Made by a program: the position numbers and the translations under genes. From assembly GCA_019359215.1 (NCBI GenBank), contig JAHHHS010000035.1:1-64000 (forward strand): a DNA stretch of 64,000 bases, read 5' to 3'. The notes below the pieces were generated by a model. That model did no database searches. It had not been told where the DNA came from and saw only the letters and a program-made list of their open reading frames with translations. Position 1 is the first letter of the stretch. Each line of letters opens with the position of its first letter. Positions 43,175-52,609 of this stretch are shown here, in pieces. This DNA is from Nostoc indistinguendum CM1-VF10 (GTDB taxonomy: Bacteria; Cyanobacteriota; Cyanobacteriia; Cyanobacteriales; Nostocaceae).

Positions 43175-45064
43175 CTATTTTTTTTGCCATTTTTGGATGG
43201 CATCCTGAGCATCTTCGTAAGCGGCCGTCTCCTCTGGCACTAAAGCAGCTGTTGCAATCGCGGCATTACGTTCTCTTTGGGCGGCGCGACGCTTGGCCAA
43301 GTCTAAAATTTTCTCACTCCATTTATTGATCGATTTTTGGGCAGTATCGAAGCCAGGTTGGCCTGGTGGTACTTTCCTAGCAACTTCGATCGCACGATTG
43401 TAGGTAGATGCCTGTCCCGGCTTAATTAAAGCATTAGCTGCATCTAAAAGAGTTTTGTTACTCACATACTGCTTGCCCTCTAGCCGCCACAGGTTCATTG
43501 CTGCTTGTGCTTTCGCGTAGGGGGCTTCATCTTTGGTGATTAATCGAGCGGCAGCGATAGCGCTAGCATACTGTCTTTGTTTAGCACGACCCTCTGCTAA
43601 ATCCAAAATCATCCGGCTCCAAATCTTAATATTCTCCTGAGCTTGTTCGTACAGTGGTTCACCGGGTTTAATTTTCCGGGCTGTAGCGATCGCCATGCTC
43701 AAATCACTAGCTTGAGTTTGTTTGAGCGACATTTTCGCCAAGTCTAAGACTGCTTGATTTCGCTTTTCCGACTCCGAACTAGAAGTTATTTGGGCACTAG
43801 ATTGATTTTTAAATCTAACTTCCGGAGTGCGTAGGCGTAGCCCGTCGTAGACATCGTTTGGTAAATTCTCGATAACCTGGCGATCATTAGCAGTAGCATT
43901 GGGTGATGTGCTTGATATTTGCTTAATTCTAAAAGTTTCTTGATTACGAAGAAAAACTACGGCGATTAAACCTGCTACCAGCAGGCTGCCTCCGCCCCAT
44001 AAAATAAACTGTTTCCAAAAAGGAATGCTTGATTGATTCGATGGCAATCGAGAGACGTAACCTTTGGAAGAATTGGGGATAAATCTTCCCTTTGGATTCG
44101 CTCCTAAAGAAGTTTCCGCTATTGGCTGGGGAACTAAGCTAGTAGCTGACTCCTGAACTGGTTTAATTTTAGACTTTTCGACCTTGTGTTGGGAGGAATT
44201 CACAATAGCTTCTCCCCATCTACCCCGTTCTGCTGAAGTTCTAGGATAATCGTCAAGGGGAGGAGCCGCACGGGCAATAGCAAAAGATTCTTCAGGATAA
44301 ATCACTGCTTCTGATTGGAAATCACTTTCCATTGCTAATTCTGGCAAGATTACCTGCGTCCTTGATGGGATAATCGTGGCAGGGTTTTGGACAGGACGCC
44401 AGTGGTGGTGGCATAATTTTGGCATAAGCAGGCTTAGGTAGCTTTCTAAATCTGCCAAATTACTGCCATTACCAGAACGCAAAGCTTCTAACAAGGCTGC
44501 TGTAAAGAATCCGTGACCTAGTTCGCTACTTTCATGGGAAAATTGCTCTGGTTGACAAGAAAGAATTGTCGCAAGTTGTAGTTCTTGGGCTAATTCTATT
44601 GTTTCTTCACCAACGAGAGCATCAGCTTGAGTGCCAAAAGCGCGGTTGATATCGAGTAGTAGCAATACATTCAACTCAGCAAGTTGCAGGCTTTGCATTA
44701 GCGATCGCAATTCTATGCCAGTCTCTTGTACGAGTTCGGGGTTACCTTCTACTGGCATTAAGTAATCTTTGCCTTGGTAGCTGACCCCATAGCCGCTAAA
44801 GAATAACCACAGATAATCTTCCGGTTGCCAACTTGTCGCTGCCAAATCCTGAAGCAGCAGCAGAATATTCTCTTTAGTCGGATAAGTTGATCTGTCGCCA
44901 ATCCGTGGCGAGGTGTCCGTCATGGCTAGACAGTGTTTGGGGAGAAAACCTGCCTCTGTCACCAAAAAATCCTCTACTGCCTCAGCATCTGCTTGGGCAC
45001 AACTTAAAGGTTGAAATAACTGATATTGATTGATGCCAATCGCGATTGCCCAGTAATTTGCCAT
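43175..45064 (-). CDS. Caspase-like (orthocaspase) pseudoenzyme with membrane anchor and helical repeats
   Basis: This 629-residue protein has a C14-type caspase fold at residues 1-240. The His box reads LFFSGYGV with Tyr92 where His belongs, and the Cys box reads LLLDINRAFG with Asn140 in place of Cys. The catalytic dyad is therefore absent. A proline/serine-rich linker follows, then one membrane segment at about 355-375 (ILWGGGSLLVAGLIAVVF). Next come at least three ~60-residue helical repeats (AIATARKIKPGEP, AIAAARLITKDEAP, AIEVARKVPPGQP) that probably bind other proteins. Likely a membrane-bound scaffold or decoy. A 30-bp dispersed repeat is embedded at 43827-43856. Confidence 0.9.
   Translation of the reverse strand: MANYWAIAIGINQYQLFQPLSCAQADAEAVEDFLVTEAGFLPKHCLAMTDTSPRIGDRSTYPTKENILLLLQDLAATSWQPEDYLWLFFSGYGVSYQGKDYLMPVEGNPELVQETGIELRSLMQSLQLAELNVLLLLDINRAFGTQADALVGEETIELAQELQLATILSCQPEQFSHESSELGHGFFTAALLEALRSGNGSNLADLESYLSLLMPKLCHHHWRPVQNPATIIPSRTQVILPELAMESDFQSEAVIYPEESFAIARAAPPLDDYPRTSAERGRWGEAIVNSSQHKVEKSKIKPVQESATSLVPQPIAETSLGANPKGRFIPNSSKGYVSRLPSNQSSIPFWKQFILWGGGSLLVAGLIAVVFLRNQETFRIKQISSTSPNATANDRQVIENLPNDVYDGLRLRTPEVRFKNQSSAQITSSSESEKRNQAVLDLAKMSLKQTQASDLSMAIATARKIKPGEPLYEQAQENIKIWSRMILDLAEGRAKQRQYASAIAAARLITKDEAPYAKAQAAMNLWRLEGKQYVSNKTLLDAANALIKPGQASTYNRAIEVARKVPPGQPGFDTAQKSINKWSEKILDLAKRRAAQRERNAAIATAALVPEETAAYEDAQDAIQKWQKK
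43827..43856. repeat. 30-bp dispersed repeat inside the caspase-like gene
   Basis: Identical, base for base, to 56341-56370. Read on the minus strand it codes for about ten residues (DVYDGLRLRT) in the loop following the membrane segment. Confidence 0.9.
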
Positions 45065-45264
45065 CCCGCTCTTTGTCAGTTATTGTTTGCTGGTCTTAAA
45101 ATTGCGGTTGGCTTTGCCAAAAAAACAAAGCTAACCTATGTCTTATAGTCTAGGTGATTCTGATCGAATCTTAAGTTAGAATGTAAATTTTTATTACGTT
45201 AAATATTCGGGAAATACTTTCACCTAATTTCAATAACAGATCATCACTAAGGAGATAAAAGGTC

Positions 45265-45756
45265 ATGAGCAAGACTTCTGCTCACCTACCATCATCGATC
45301 ACTCCCTTTTCAGTTATTAGCCAAATTGCCAGAAGAATCCGGATAGTTCCTTTAGTAATTTTGCTCATATCTACCGTTCCTGCGTGGTTTTTAACGGAAG
45401 CGCTCGCACCCCAAGTTGTGCGAGCTTACACCGCTAGAATTGATCTAGCTATTGACCGCCTGCCGGAAGAAAACTATGAAACCATTCTCCGGAGGGCGGA
45501 AGCAGCCGCTAGGGCAGCCGCTCAGAGGAGCTTCGACCAAGATATCTTGGTAACGGATGTTTCAATCATAGTATCCGTACAAAATTATGGAGCGATCGCA
45601 CCAGTTCTGACATTAGATGTTAGTCGTCCCCAATGGCGATCGCGTCCCGATGCTCAAAATTGGGCGACTTATTTTAAAACTGCGCGATCGCTACTTTTCT
45701 TTGAAAATAGCTCTAATGCAGTTCCAGCAGCTAGCAATCTGCCAACCCAAAAATGA
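45265..45756 (+). CDS. Membrane-anchored cyanobacterial protein of unknown function
   Basis: The product is 163 residues. A hydrophobic segment (IVPLVILLISTVPAWFLTEAL, residues 28-48) is either a signal anchor or an uncleaved signal peptide. The rest is a soluble domain with an Arg/Ala-rich helix (ILRRAEAAARAAAQRSF) and beta-rich parts (VTDVSIIVSVQNYGAI, VLTLDVSRPQWRSRP). The start is ATG at 45265 with AAGGAGA about nine bases before. The gene lies upstream of rpmF in the same direction. No family name comes to mind. Confidence 0.72.
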   Translation: MSKTSAHLPSSITPFSVISQIARRIRIVPLVILLISTVPAWFLTEALAPQVVRAYTARIDLAIDRLPEENYETILRRAEAAARAAAQRSFDQDILVTDVSIIVSVQNYGAIAPVLTLDVSRPQWRSRPDAQNWATYFKTARSLLFFENSSNAVPAASNLPTQK

Positions 45757-45928
45757 CGAGTTTAGCTTGACACGGACTTCAGGAGATGCGATGAGGTTAC
45801 TCTTGGAATTGCCTCTGCCCCATGTCCTACTTCAGTCTCAACCGATCAATTTAAATTTACCTGTTGTTCTTCGCGTCATTGAATGGCCTAGAATAAGAAG
45901 GTTGTCAAAAATCGCAATATCTGCTGAC

Positions 45929-46102
45929 ATGGCTGTTCCTAAGAAGAAAACTTCCAAATCAAAACGAGATAAACGTCGAGCTACCTGGAGGCACAAAGCC
46001 GTCATCGAAGCTCAGAAAGCCCTTTCTTTGGGTAAGTCAATTTTGACTGGACGTTCTACATTTGTCTATCCAACTGCTGAAGAAGAGGAAGAAGAATCAT
46101 AA
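45929..46102 (+). CDS. rpmF: 50S ribosomal protein L32
   Basis: This is a 57-residue ribosomal protein of the large subunit. MAVPKKKTSKSKRDKRRATW is the family start. The zinc-binding cysteines of the C+ form are absent, so this is the cyanobacterial Cys-less type, with an acidic end (AEEEEEES). ATG at 45929 is the start. The longer open frame extending back to 45617 has no L32-like content and overlaps the preceding gene. Confidence 0.96.
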   Translation: MAVPKKKTSKSKRDKRRATWRHKAVIEAQKALSLGKSILTGRSTFVYPTAEEEEEES

Positions 46103-46381
46103 TTCTCCAGTCAGGAAAAGCATAAACAGCACCAATATTTTTAACACTGGATAAACGCTTTTTATTAGCTTTCCTGATTGCATTTTGAATCATAGATACT
46201 CTAAACAAGCTCATTAGATCGAGAAAAATTGGTAGTGAGTAATTGGGAATATCCATTACCCATTACCTATTATCGATGAGTAGTGATCAAGTAATCATAT
46301 AGAAAGTAAAAAATCTGGTGCTGTTGGCAACTCAGCGAAAAGCTTGTAAATAATCTTGAGAAAAACAAGTTTTCTCTAACT

Positions 46382-46987
46382 ATGCTAGGAAAATTTTTTC
46401 AGAAACCAGGGAATGAAGAGGGGGAACGGGTTCCTCCTGGTCAACACTTAGCTAAAGGTTTCCCCGTATTAACTTACGGCGCAACTCCCCAAGTCAGCAC
46501 TGAGGAATGGGAGTTTCGAGTTTGGGGTTTGGCAAAATCTGCTACCTTTAGTTGGTCAGACTTTATGGCGCTGCCTCAACATGAATTCACAGCAGACTTC
46601 CACTGTGTAACGCGCTGGTCTAAACTCGATGTTAAATGGACTGGCATTAAAGTTATAGATTTCATGGGTCTGATTGAGCTAGAACCGAAAGTAGCCCATA
46701 TTATGGAACACTGCTACGGCGGCTACACTACCAATATTTCTGTAGAAGATTTTATGCGCGAAGAAAACTTCTTTGCCTTTAAAGTCTTTGGTGAAGACCT
46801 TCCATCTGAACACGGTGGCCCAATGCGGCTAGTTGTGCCCCATCTTTACGCTTGGAAAAGTGCTAAGTGGATTAATGGTTTAGAGTTTTTAGCTGGTGAA
46901 GAACTTGGTTTTTGGGAACGCAATGGCTACCACCGTCGTGGTGAACCTTGGGCTGAGGAGCGTTACAGTAATGCTTTTGGGTTTTAA
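46382..46987 (+). CDS. Sulfite-oxidase-like molybdopterin oxidoreductase
   Basis: This 201-residue compact protein holds the molybdopterin-binding fold of the sulfite oxidase family. The key cofactor-ligating Cys is in DFHCVTRWSKLDVKWTG. The HCYGGYTTNIS and PHLYAWKSAKWINGLEF motifs are those of the YedY/MsrP-related group. There is no signal peptide (unlike MsrP), so it is probably cytoplasmic. The substrate and electron partner are unknown. The start is ATG at 46382. Standard housekeeping genes surround it. Confidence 0.9.
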   Translation: MLGKFFQKPGNEEGERVPPGQHLAKGFPVLTYGATPQVSTEEWEFRVWGLAKSATFSWSDFMALPQHEFTADFHCVTRWSKLDVKWTGIKVIDFMGLIELEPKVAHIMEHCYGGYTTNISVEDFMREENFFAFKVFGEDLPSEHGGPMRLVVPHLYAWKSAKWINGLEFLAGEELGFWERNGYHRRGEPWAEERYSNAFGF

Positions 46988-47129
46988 GAGTTAGAAGTTA
47001 GGAGTTAAGAGTTATTTAATTTTAGATTTTTCATTCAATCCAAAATTCAAAATCTGAAATTAGCAGAGTTAGGAGTTATAAATTTTTATTTCTCATTCCT
47101 AACTCCTCACTCATAACTCCTAACTTTTT
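46988..47129. repeat. Short tandem and inverted repeats between convergent genes
   Basis: GTTAGAAGTTAGGAGTTAAGAG at 46990 is mirrored by TAACTCCTCACTCATAACTCC near 47100. Inside them, TTAGATTTTTCATTC pairs partly with CAAAATCTGAAA. The array can fold into a hairpin across the gap. Confidence 0.7.
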
Positions 47130-48512
47130 TTAACCTAAAAGTTTCTTGATTATTGGTAATTTGCCTTCATAAGGAGCGTATCGCCATTTTAAATCGAGCC
47201 AGAATGAGTTTTGCAATACGCTTTTGTTATGGGAAAAGGTGTCAAAACTAGCTTTTCCATGATAGTTGCCAATACCGCTATCTCCCACTCCACCAAATGG
47301 TAAAGACGAAACACCAACCTGCATCACTGTATCGTTGATACAAACTCCACCCGATGAAGTTTCCTGCAAAACTCGCTTTTGTAGATTTTTATTTTGGGAA
47401 AACAAGTATAGCGCCAAGGGTTTAGGTCTAGAGTTAATCAAAGTGATCGCTTCGGCAATGTCAGTATATTCAATAATGGGTAGAATGGGGCCAAAAATTT
47501 CTTCTTGCATTACAGAATTTTCTAAGGAGACATTATCAATAACTGTGGGGGCAAGATAACGCTCTGAAGGTTGATTTTCTCCACCAATGATAACTTCACC
47601 ATCTTTGAGAAAGTTAACCAATCTCTCAAAGTGTTTTTGGCTGATAATCCTAGCATAATCAGGACTGTTTACAGGATTATCACTATAAAATTCTTTTAGG
47701 CATTTTTCCAGCCCGTTTATTAAATCTTTTTTGATTGTTTTATTAACTAAAAGATAGTCAGGAGCGATACAAGTTTGTCCAGCATTAATAAATTTGCCCC
47801 AAGTAATTCGTCTGACAGTGTGTTCAAGATTAATATCACTATCTACGATACAAGGACTTTTGCCGCCCAATTCTAAAGTAACTGGTGTGAGATATTTTGC
47901 TGCTGCTGCCATAACGATTTTGCCAACGGCTGTGCCACCAGTAAAAAAGATATGGTCAAATTTTTCTGCAAGTAGTTTTTGACTAGCTTCAACACCCCCT
48001 TCAACCACTGCAATATAAGCTGGGTCAAAATGTTTGGTAATAATCTTAGCAATAACATCAGACGTGTGAGAAGCAATTTCTGAAGGTTTGATAATTGCAC
48101 AATTACCGGCTGCGATCGCACCTACTAACGGTGAGATAATTAACTGAAATGGATAGTTCCAAGGCCCGATAATTAGAACAACCCCTAAAGGTTCTGGATA
48201 AATTCTCGCTGAGTAGGAAAAAAAATCAAAAGAAACGGGTGCTTTTTTGGGCTTAGTCCAGGTTTTGAGATGTTTTATAGCATAATCGATTTCTTTAATG
48301 ACACCGATTTCTGTAAGGTAAGTCTCCACTGTTGGTTTATGTAAATCTGCTTTTAATGCCTCGACTATTGACTCTTCATGCTCAATGATTGCTTGCCTAA
48401 GATTTTTAAGCTGTTCAATACGAAAAGTGACATCTTTAGTTTTGCCACTTTTAAAAAACTCACGCTGATTCTGGATAATACTGCCAATATTAGATAATTC
48501 AGTGGTAATCAT
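47130..48512 (-). CDS. Aldehyde dehydrogenase (class-3/fatty-aldehyde type)
   Basis: This 460-residue NAD(P)-dependent dehydrogenase oxidises aldehydes to acids. Catalytic Cys is in NAGQTCIAPDY, Glu in TLELGGKSPC, NAD-binding in GPWNYPFQLIISPL and FFTGGTAVGKIV. Length and C-terminal hydrophobic pattern match the ALDH3 group, to which cyanobacterial aldehyde dehydrogenases acting on fatty aldehydes or apocarotenals belong. It is preceded by a 150-bp gap and its own probable promoter. Convergent with the oxidoreductase at 46382. Confidence 0.93.
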   Translation of the reverse strand: MITTELSNIGSIIQNQREFFKSGKTKDVTFRIEQLKNLRQAIIEHEESIVEALKADLHKPTVETYLTEIGVIKEIDYAIKHLKTWTKPKKAPVSFDFFSYSARIYPEPLGVVLIIGPWNYPFQLIISPLVGAIAAGNCAIIKPSEIASHTSDVIAKIITKHFDPAYIAVVEGGVEASQKLLAEKFDHIFFTGGTAVGKIVMAAAAKYLTPVTLELGGKSPCIVDSDINLEHTVRRITWGKFINAGQTCIAPDYLLVNKTIKKDLINGLEKCLKEFYSDNPVNSPDYARIISQKHFERLVNFLKDGEVIIGGENQPSERYLAPTVIDNVSLENSVMQEEIFGPILPIIEYTDIAEAITLINSRPKPLALYLFSQNKNLQKRVLQETSSGGVCINDTVMQVGVSSLPFGGVGDSGIGNYHGKASFDTFSHNKSVLQNSFWLDLKWRYAPYEGKLPIIKKLLG

Positions 48513-48660
48513 TGTTTCGTTCCATAAAAAACTATTTATTCAATGTTATCGTTGCTATATCAGCACACTTAATTTGTTAATTTTTATTATTTTCTAATAT
48601 AGAATAATAAAATTATGAATTATCAAGGTAAAAAACTTGGTAATTCATAATTTATAACTA

Positions 48661-49815
48661 CTATTTGTCTAATTTTGTAGTCGGGAAAAGGACAATAAAT
48701 ACACTACCTTTGCCCAACTCAGAATTAAACAAAATAATGCCTTGATGTGCCTCGACAATTCGGCGAGCAAGATAGAGTCCTAAGCCACTACCAGAACTCT
48801 TGTGGCTACCTTGACGGAATCTTTCAAATATAGTTGCTTGTTCTTCAGGACGAATACCTGGGCCAGTATCCGCTATCTCAATGCTAATATATTCAACGGA
48901 ATTAGATTTTTCAGATAACTGAGATTGACTACTTTTATCTAACTGGCGTTGAGAACTGAAATGAACAGTCACAGACCCAGAGTCGGTAAATTTGATTGCA
49001 TTGCCGATAAGATTTGTAAATAGACGATGCAATTCTAAGCGATCGCCCATCACTGTGTTTGTGCTTGAATCTTCAGTAAAGTCCAAATTTAGGGACAGTG
49101 CCTTGTCTTGAGCTAGAGGTGCCAATTCTCCAGTCACCTCCTCTAGCAATTGGCCCAGATTAACTGGTTGAAATGCCAAAGTTTTGCGACCTGCTTCAAA
49201 ACGATAAACTTCTAATAAGGTGTTGACCATAGAAAGCAGGTTGATATTGCTACGGGCCATGATGGCGATTACTTCCTGCATTTGGGATGATAATTCTCCC
49301 AAAGCGCCTTGTTGAAATAGCATCAACATACGATCAGCCGCCACTAAGGGAGTGCGTAAGTCGTGGGTGAGGCGGGAGACAAAATCTTCTCGCTGGCGGG
49401 CAATTTCATCACGTTCATCCATACTATGCTTCAAACGCAGGAGCGATCGCACTCGTGCCAGCAATTCATCTACTGTTACAGGTTTGCGGATAAAATCATC
49501 AGCACCTAAGTCTAATCCGTGGGCGACGTTGGGCGCATCGTGGGCAGTTATCAGCAGTATGGGGATATATTGTGGCAATTTCATATCTCCACGAATGTGC
49601 TTGGTGACTTCGTACCCATCCATATCTGGCATCATTAGATCCAGCAGAACCAAGTCACAAGGAGAAGCTTTTAATTCTGCCAAGGCCGAAATACCATTTT
49701 CTGCGGTGCTAATGGTGTAACCTTCTTCCTCCAAAATAGTTTTGATCAAAAACACGTTATCGGGAGAATCATCAACAACTAGAATTTTGTCAGAGTGAGA
49801 AGATTGTGAAGTCAT
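48661..49815 (-). CDS. Response-regulator/histidine-kinase hybrid
   Basis: This 384-residue protein has an N-terminal receiver (phospho-acceptor Asp59 in LVLLDLMMPDMDG, partners VVDD and the conserved Lys in RKP). It is followed by a HisKA dimerisation domain with His151 in RLTHDLRTPL and a HATPase domain (N-box NLIGNAIKFTDSG, G1 IADTGPGI, G2 GSGLGLYL). It lacks membrane segments and a sensor domain, so it is cytoplasmic and receives its signal through the receiver. Receiver-first kinases of this kind are common in filamentous cyanobacteria and usually act in multi-step phosphorelays. Partners are unknown. Confidence 0.93.
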   Translation of the reverse strand: MTSQSSHSDKILVVDDSPDNVFLIKTILEEEGYTISTAENGISALAELKASPCDLVLLDLMMPDMDGYEVTKHIRGDMKLPQYIPILLITAHDAPNVAHGLDLGADDFIRKPVTVDELLARVRSLLRLKHSMDERDEIARQREDFVSRLTHDLRTPLVAADRMLMLFQQGALGELSSQMQEVIAIMARSNINLLSMVNTLLEVYRFEAGRKTLAFQPVNLGQLLEEVTGELAPLAQDKALSLNLDFTEDSSTNTVMGDRLELHRLFTNLIGNAIKFTDSGSVTVHFSSQRQLDKSSQSQLSEKSNSVEYISIEIADTGPGIRPEEQATIFERFRQGSHKSSGSGLGLYLARRIVEAHQGIILFNSELGKGSVFIVLFPTTKLDK

Positions 49816-50259
49816 ATAGACGCAAGGTATGGGGTAAAAATAAATTTTTAGGAAAACTGGTTTATTAGTATAGTTGGCTCTTCAGTTCTTTTTATGGAGT
49901 CGAATAATAAATAAAACCTAATCAGAGCCTATATTCCTTGCTATGACTGGATTTTAAATTTTTGAACCTTTCTATAAAATGGCTATTTTAATGCCATACC
50001 ATAAAACCAACGCAAGAGCCGTATAGTTTTTTAGATAGTATTTTTAGGTAAACTTCTCCGAAAAAAATGTTTACCAAAAAATTTATATAAATGAAATGCA
50101 TTTTAAAAACTACTTTACTTACTTTTTTAACATATAGCCACAAGCTAATTGAATTATGGCTCCTAAACTTCTTGCGCTCTCACTTCAAAACTTGCTGGAA
50201 TTCTGCTGTGGAAGGAATTGCGATCGGCACTCTCACCACAGAACAAGCGATCGCTCACA
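49816..50259. other. Intergenic region, 444 bp
   Basis: AT-rich. A 65-codon frame at 50091-50288 overlaps the end of the PIN toxin gene on the other strand and looks like chance or an old fragment. The kinase promoter should lie near 49830-49950. Nothing else was recognised. Confidence 0.5.
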
Positions 50260-50634
50260 TTACACAATTTGCACTGCCTGAGTGTTAATTTCTGTTAAAT
50301 TAGCCAATCTTACATCATTAGTAAACAATATTGCATTTATAGATTTTGCAGTTGCTGCAATTATTGCGTCAGGAAGCTTGAGTTTGTATTGTTTGCGAAA
50401 TGTAATTGTGAAATTTTTAATATTACTATCAATACCAATGATTGTAATTTTATTTAAAAAATCAATAATTTGTGTTTCTTCTTTTAAATGGAGACTCGGA
50501 TAAGAGAGCAATTCAATCTCAGTAATCACTGAAATAAAATATTGTCCTGATGGTAGTGGATTTAGCAAGCGACCACCAAAAAAATACAAGACTATGTTTG
50601 TATCTAACAAAATTAAAGGTTGTGTCAACACCAC
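50260..50634 (-). CDS. PIN-domain toxin, VapC-type
   Basis: This 124-residue PIN ribonuclease has acidic residues in LLDTNIVLYF (Asp), VITEIELL (Glu), KLPDAIIAATA (Asp) and FTNDVRLAN (Asp). Together they would bind two metals and cleave RNA. The start is GTG at 50634, overlapping the antitoxin gene by 10 bp, the usual type II toxin-antitoxin arrangement. The target RNA (often tRNA or rRNA) is unknown. All four ligands are present, so it is probably active. Confidence 0.9.
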   Translation of the reverse strand: MVLTQPLILLDTNIVLYFFGGRLLNPLPSGQYFISVITEIELLSYPSLHLKEETQIIDFLNKITIIGIDSNIKNFTITFRKQYKLKLPDAIIAATAKSINAILFTNDVRLANLTEINTQAVQIV

Positions 50635-50840
50635 TCATCCCTAATTTGCTGCTGATATTCTAACGGGTCTTGAGTTAGTTGAATTACACCAGCATACTGG
50701 TTTAAATTAAACTCTTGTTTCTTTTGTGATTGATGAGCTTCTAATATCTTCTCAATTTGCTGCCAGTCCTGATAATCAATCAACACCGCTACCGGACGCA
50801 TCGCTTCATCAGTCACTATTTTTTTCTTAAAAGGTAGCAT
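50625..50840 (-). CDS. VapC partner antitoxin (Phd/YefM or related)
   Basis: The product is 71 residues. The N-terminal part (KKIVTDEAMRPVAVLIDYQDWQQIEKIL) resembles the DNA-binding/strand-swapped part of Phd/YefM-type antitoxins. The C-terminal 40 residues are charged and flexible, ending QQQIRDEWC, and would wrap the toxin. The stop overlaps the toxin start. It should neutralise the PIN toxin and autoregulate the pair. The urease operon precedes it on the same strand direction, 44 bp away. Confidence 0.82.
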   Translation of the reverse strand: MLPFKKKIVTDEAMRPVAVLIDYQDWQQIEKILEAHQSQKKQEFNLNQYAGVIQLTQDPLEYQQQIRDEWC

Positions 50841-50884
50841 GATTTTCTACATCAGATGCAACGTTTAACTATTTGATCGTAACT

Positions 50885-52600
50885 CTAAAACAAAAAGTAC
50901 CTCTGTGCCATTGGTAAAACTGTCGCAGGTTCACAAATCAGTAACTCGCCATCTGCCCTGACTTGATATGTTTCTGGATCTACTTCTATTTGGGGTAGTA
51001 CATCATTCAACTTCATATCCCGCTTACTCAATTGGCGTGTCCCAGAAACTGCAACTGCTACCTTTTGTAAACCTAGCTGGCTGGGAATTTCGTTCTCTAA
51101 AGCTGCTTGGGAAACAAAAGTTAATGATGTAGCATGACGCGCCCCTGCAAAACTACCAAACATCGGTCGCATATACACTGGTTGCGGTGTGGGAATACTG
51201 GCGTTAGCATCGCCCATTTGCGACCATGCAATCATTCCGCCTTTAATGACTATTTCTGGTTTCACGCCAAAAAATGCAGGACGCCACAAACATAAATCTG
51301 CTAATTTTCCCTCTTCCACTGAACCCACATATTCAGCAATTCCGTGAGCGATCGCTGGATTAATCGTATACTTAGCAACATATCTTTTTGCTCTAAAATT
51401 GTCTGCTTTTTGCTCACTTTCTTGTGGCTTAAGAGTTCCGCGTTGCACCTTCATTTTGTGAGATGTCTGCCAGGTGCGAATTATCACTTCGCCTACCCTT
51501 CCCATAGCCTGCGAGTCGGAAGAAATCATGCTAAATGCGCCTAAGTCGTGCAAAATGTCTTCAGCAGCAATGGTTTCCCGACGGATGCGAGATTCGGCAA
51601 AAGCGACATCTTCGGCGATCGCAGGGTCGAGATGATGGCATACCATCAACATATCCAGGTGTTCGTCTAAGGTGTTGAGGGTGTAAGGACGTGTGGGATT
51701 GGTGGAAGATGGCAGAACATTGGCTTGGCTGCAAACTTTGATGATATCTGGTGCATGTCCTCCGCCTGCGCCTTCGGTGTGGTAGGTGTGGATGGTACGA
51801 TTCTTGAAAGCTGCGATCGTATCTTCAACAAATCCGGCTTCGTTCAGAGTATCAGTATGAATCGCTACTTGTACATCATATTCATCGGCAACGTTGAGGC
51901 AAGTATCAATTGCTGCGGGTGTAGTTCCCCAGTCTTCATGAAGTTTTAACCCCATTGCACCGGCGGCTACTTGTTCTACAAGTCCTTGGGGTTGACTGGC
52001 GTTACCTTTACCTAAAAATCCTAAGTTGACGGGAAAAGCATCAGCAGCTTGCAGCATTCGGTAAATATTCCAGGGTCCGGGGGTGCAGGTAGTGGCGTTT
52101 GTACCCGTAGCTGGGCCAGTACCACCGCCGATCATGGTGGTAATTCCAGAAGCGATCGCAACTTCAATTTGTTGGGGACAAATAAAATGAATATGGGCAT
52201 CAATACCGCCAGCAGTGAGAATCATTCCTTCACCGGCTAAGGCTTCAGTACCGGGGCCAATAATAATATCTACATTATTTTGAATATAAGGATTTCCAGC
52301 TTTACCAATTTTGAAAATCTTGCCATCTTTAATGCCAATATCCGCTTTGACAATACCCCACCAATCGAGAATTAAGGCATTAGTAATTACTAAATCTACA
52401 GCACCATCAGCATTAGAAATGGGGGATTGTCCCATCCCATCGCGGATGACTTTACCGCCACCGAATTTCACTTCATCGCCGTAGGTGGTAAAGTCTTGTT
52501 CAACTTCAATAAATAATTCTGTGTCTGCAAGTCGGATGCGATCGCCTACAGTTGGCCCATAAGTTTCGGCATAGGCGCGGCGATCCATTCTGTAACTCAT
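50885..52600 (-). CDS. ureC: Urease subunit alpha
   Basis: This 571-residue catalytic subunit hydrolyses urea to ammonia and carbamate at a dinickel site. Ligands: DAHIHFICP (two His), the carbamylated Lys in GLKLHEDWG, His in VAIHTDTLNE and TYHTEGAGGGHAPD, the flap His in MVCHHLD, and Asp in SSDSQAMGRVGE. Complete in length. It is the last gene of the operon here and starts 9 bp after the DUF1349 gene, so translation is probably coupled. Accessory ureE, ureF and ureG are not in this window, so maturation genes must lie elsewhere. Confidence 0.97.
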   Translation of the reverse strand: MSYRMDRRAYAETYGPTVGDRIRLADTELFIEVEQDFTTYGDEVKFGGGKVIRDGMGQSPISNADGAVDLVITNALILDWWGIVKADIGIKDGKIFKIGKAGNPYIQNNVDIIIGPGTEALAGEGMILTAGGIDAHIHFICPQQIEVAIASGITTMIGGGTGPATGTNATTCTPGPWNIYRMLQAADAFPVNLGFLGKGNASQPQGLVEQVAAGAMGLKLHEDWGTTPAAIDTCLNVADEYDVQVAIHTDTLNEAGFVEDTIAAFKNRTIHTYHTEGAGGGHAPDIIKVCSQANVLPSSTNPTRPYTLNTLDEHLDMLMVCHHLDPAIAEDVAFAESRIRRETIAAEDILHDLGAFSMISSDSQAMGRVGEVIIRTWQTSHKMKVQRGTLKPQESEQKADNFRAKRYVAKYTINPAIAHGIAEYVGSVEEGKLADLCLWRPAFFGVKPEIVIKGGMIAWSQMGDANASIPTPQPVYMRPMFGSFAGARHATSLTFVSQAALENEIPSQLGLQKVAVAVSGTRQLSKRDMKLNDVLPQIEVDPETYQVRADGELLICEPATVLPMAQRYFLF

Positions 52601-52609
52601 AACTATTCC

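Noticed and set aside
45617..45928. Long N-terminal extension of L32
   Set aside because: The L32 family starts at MAVPKKK (45929). The upstream part overlaps the preceding gene in another frame and has no similarity.
50091..50288. 65-codon frame after the kinase gene
   Set aside because: It overlaps the PIN toxin gene antisense and has no start context or motif.
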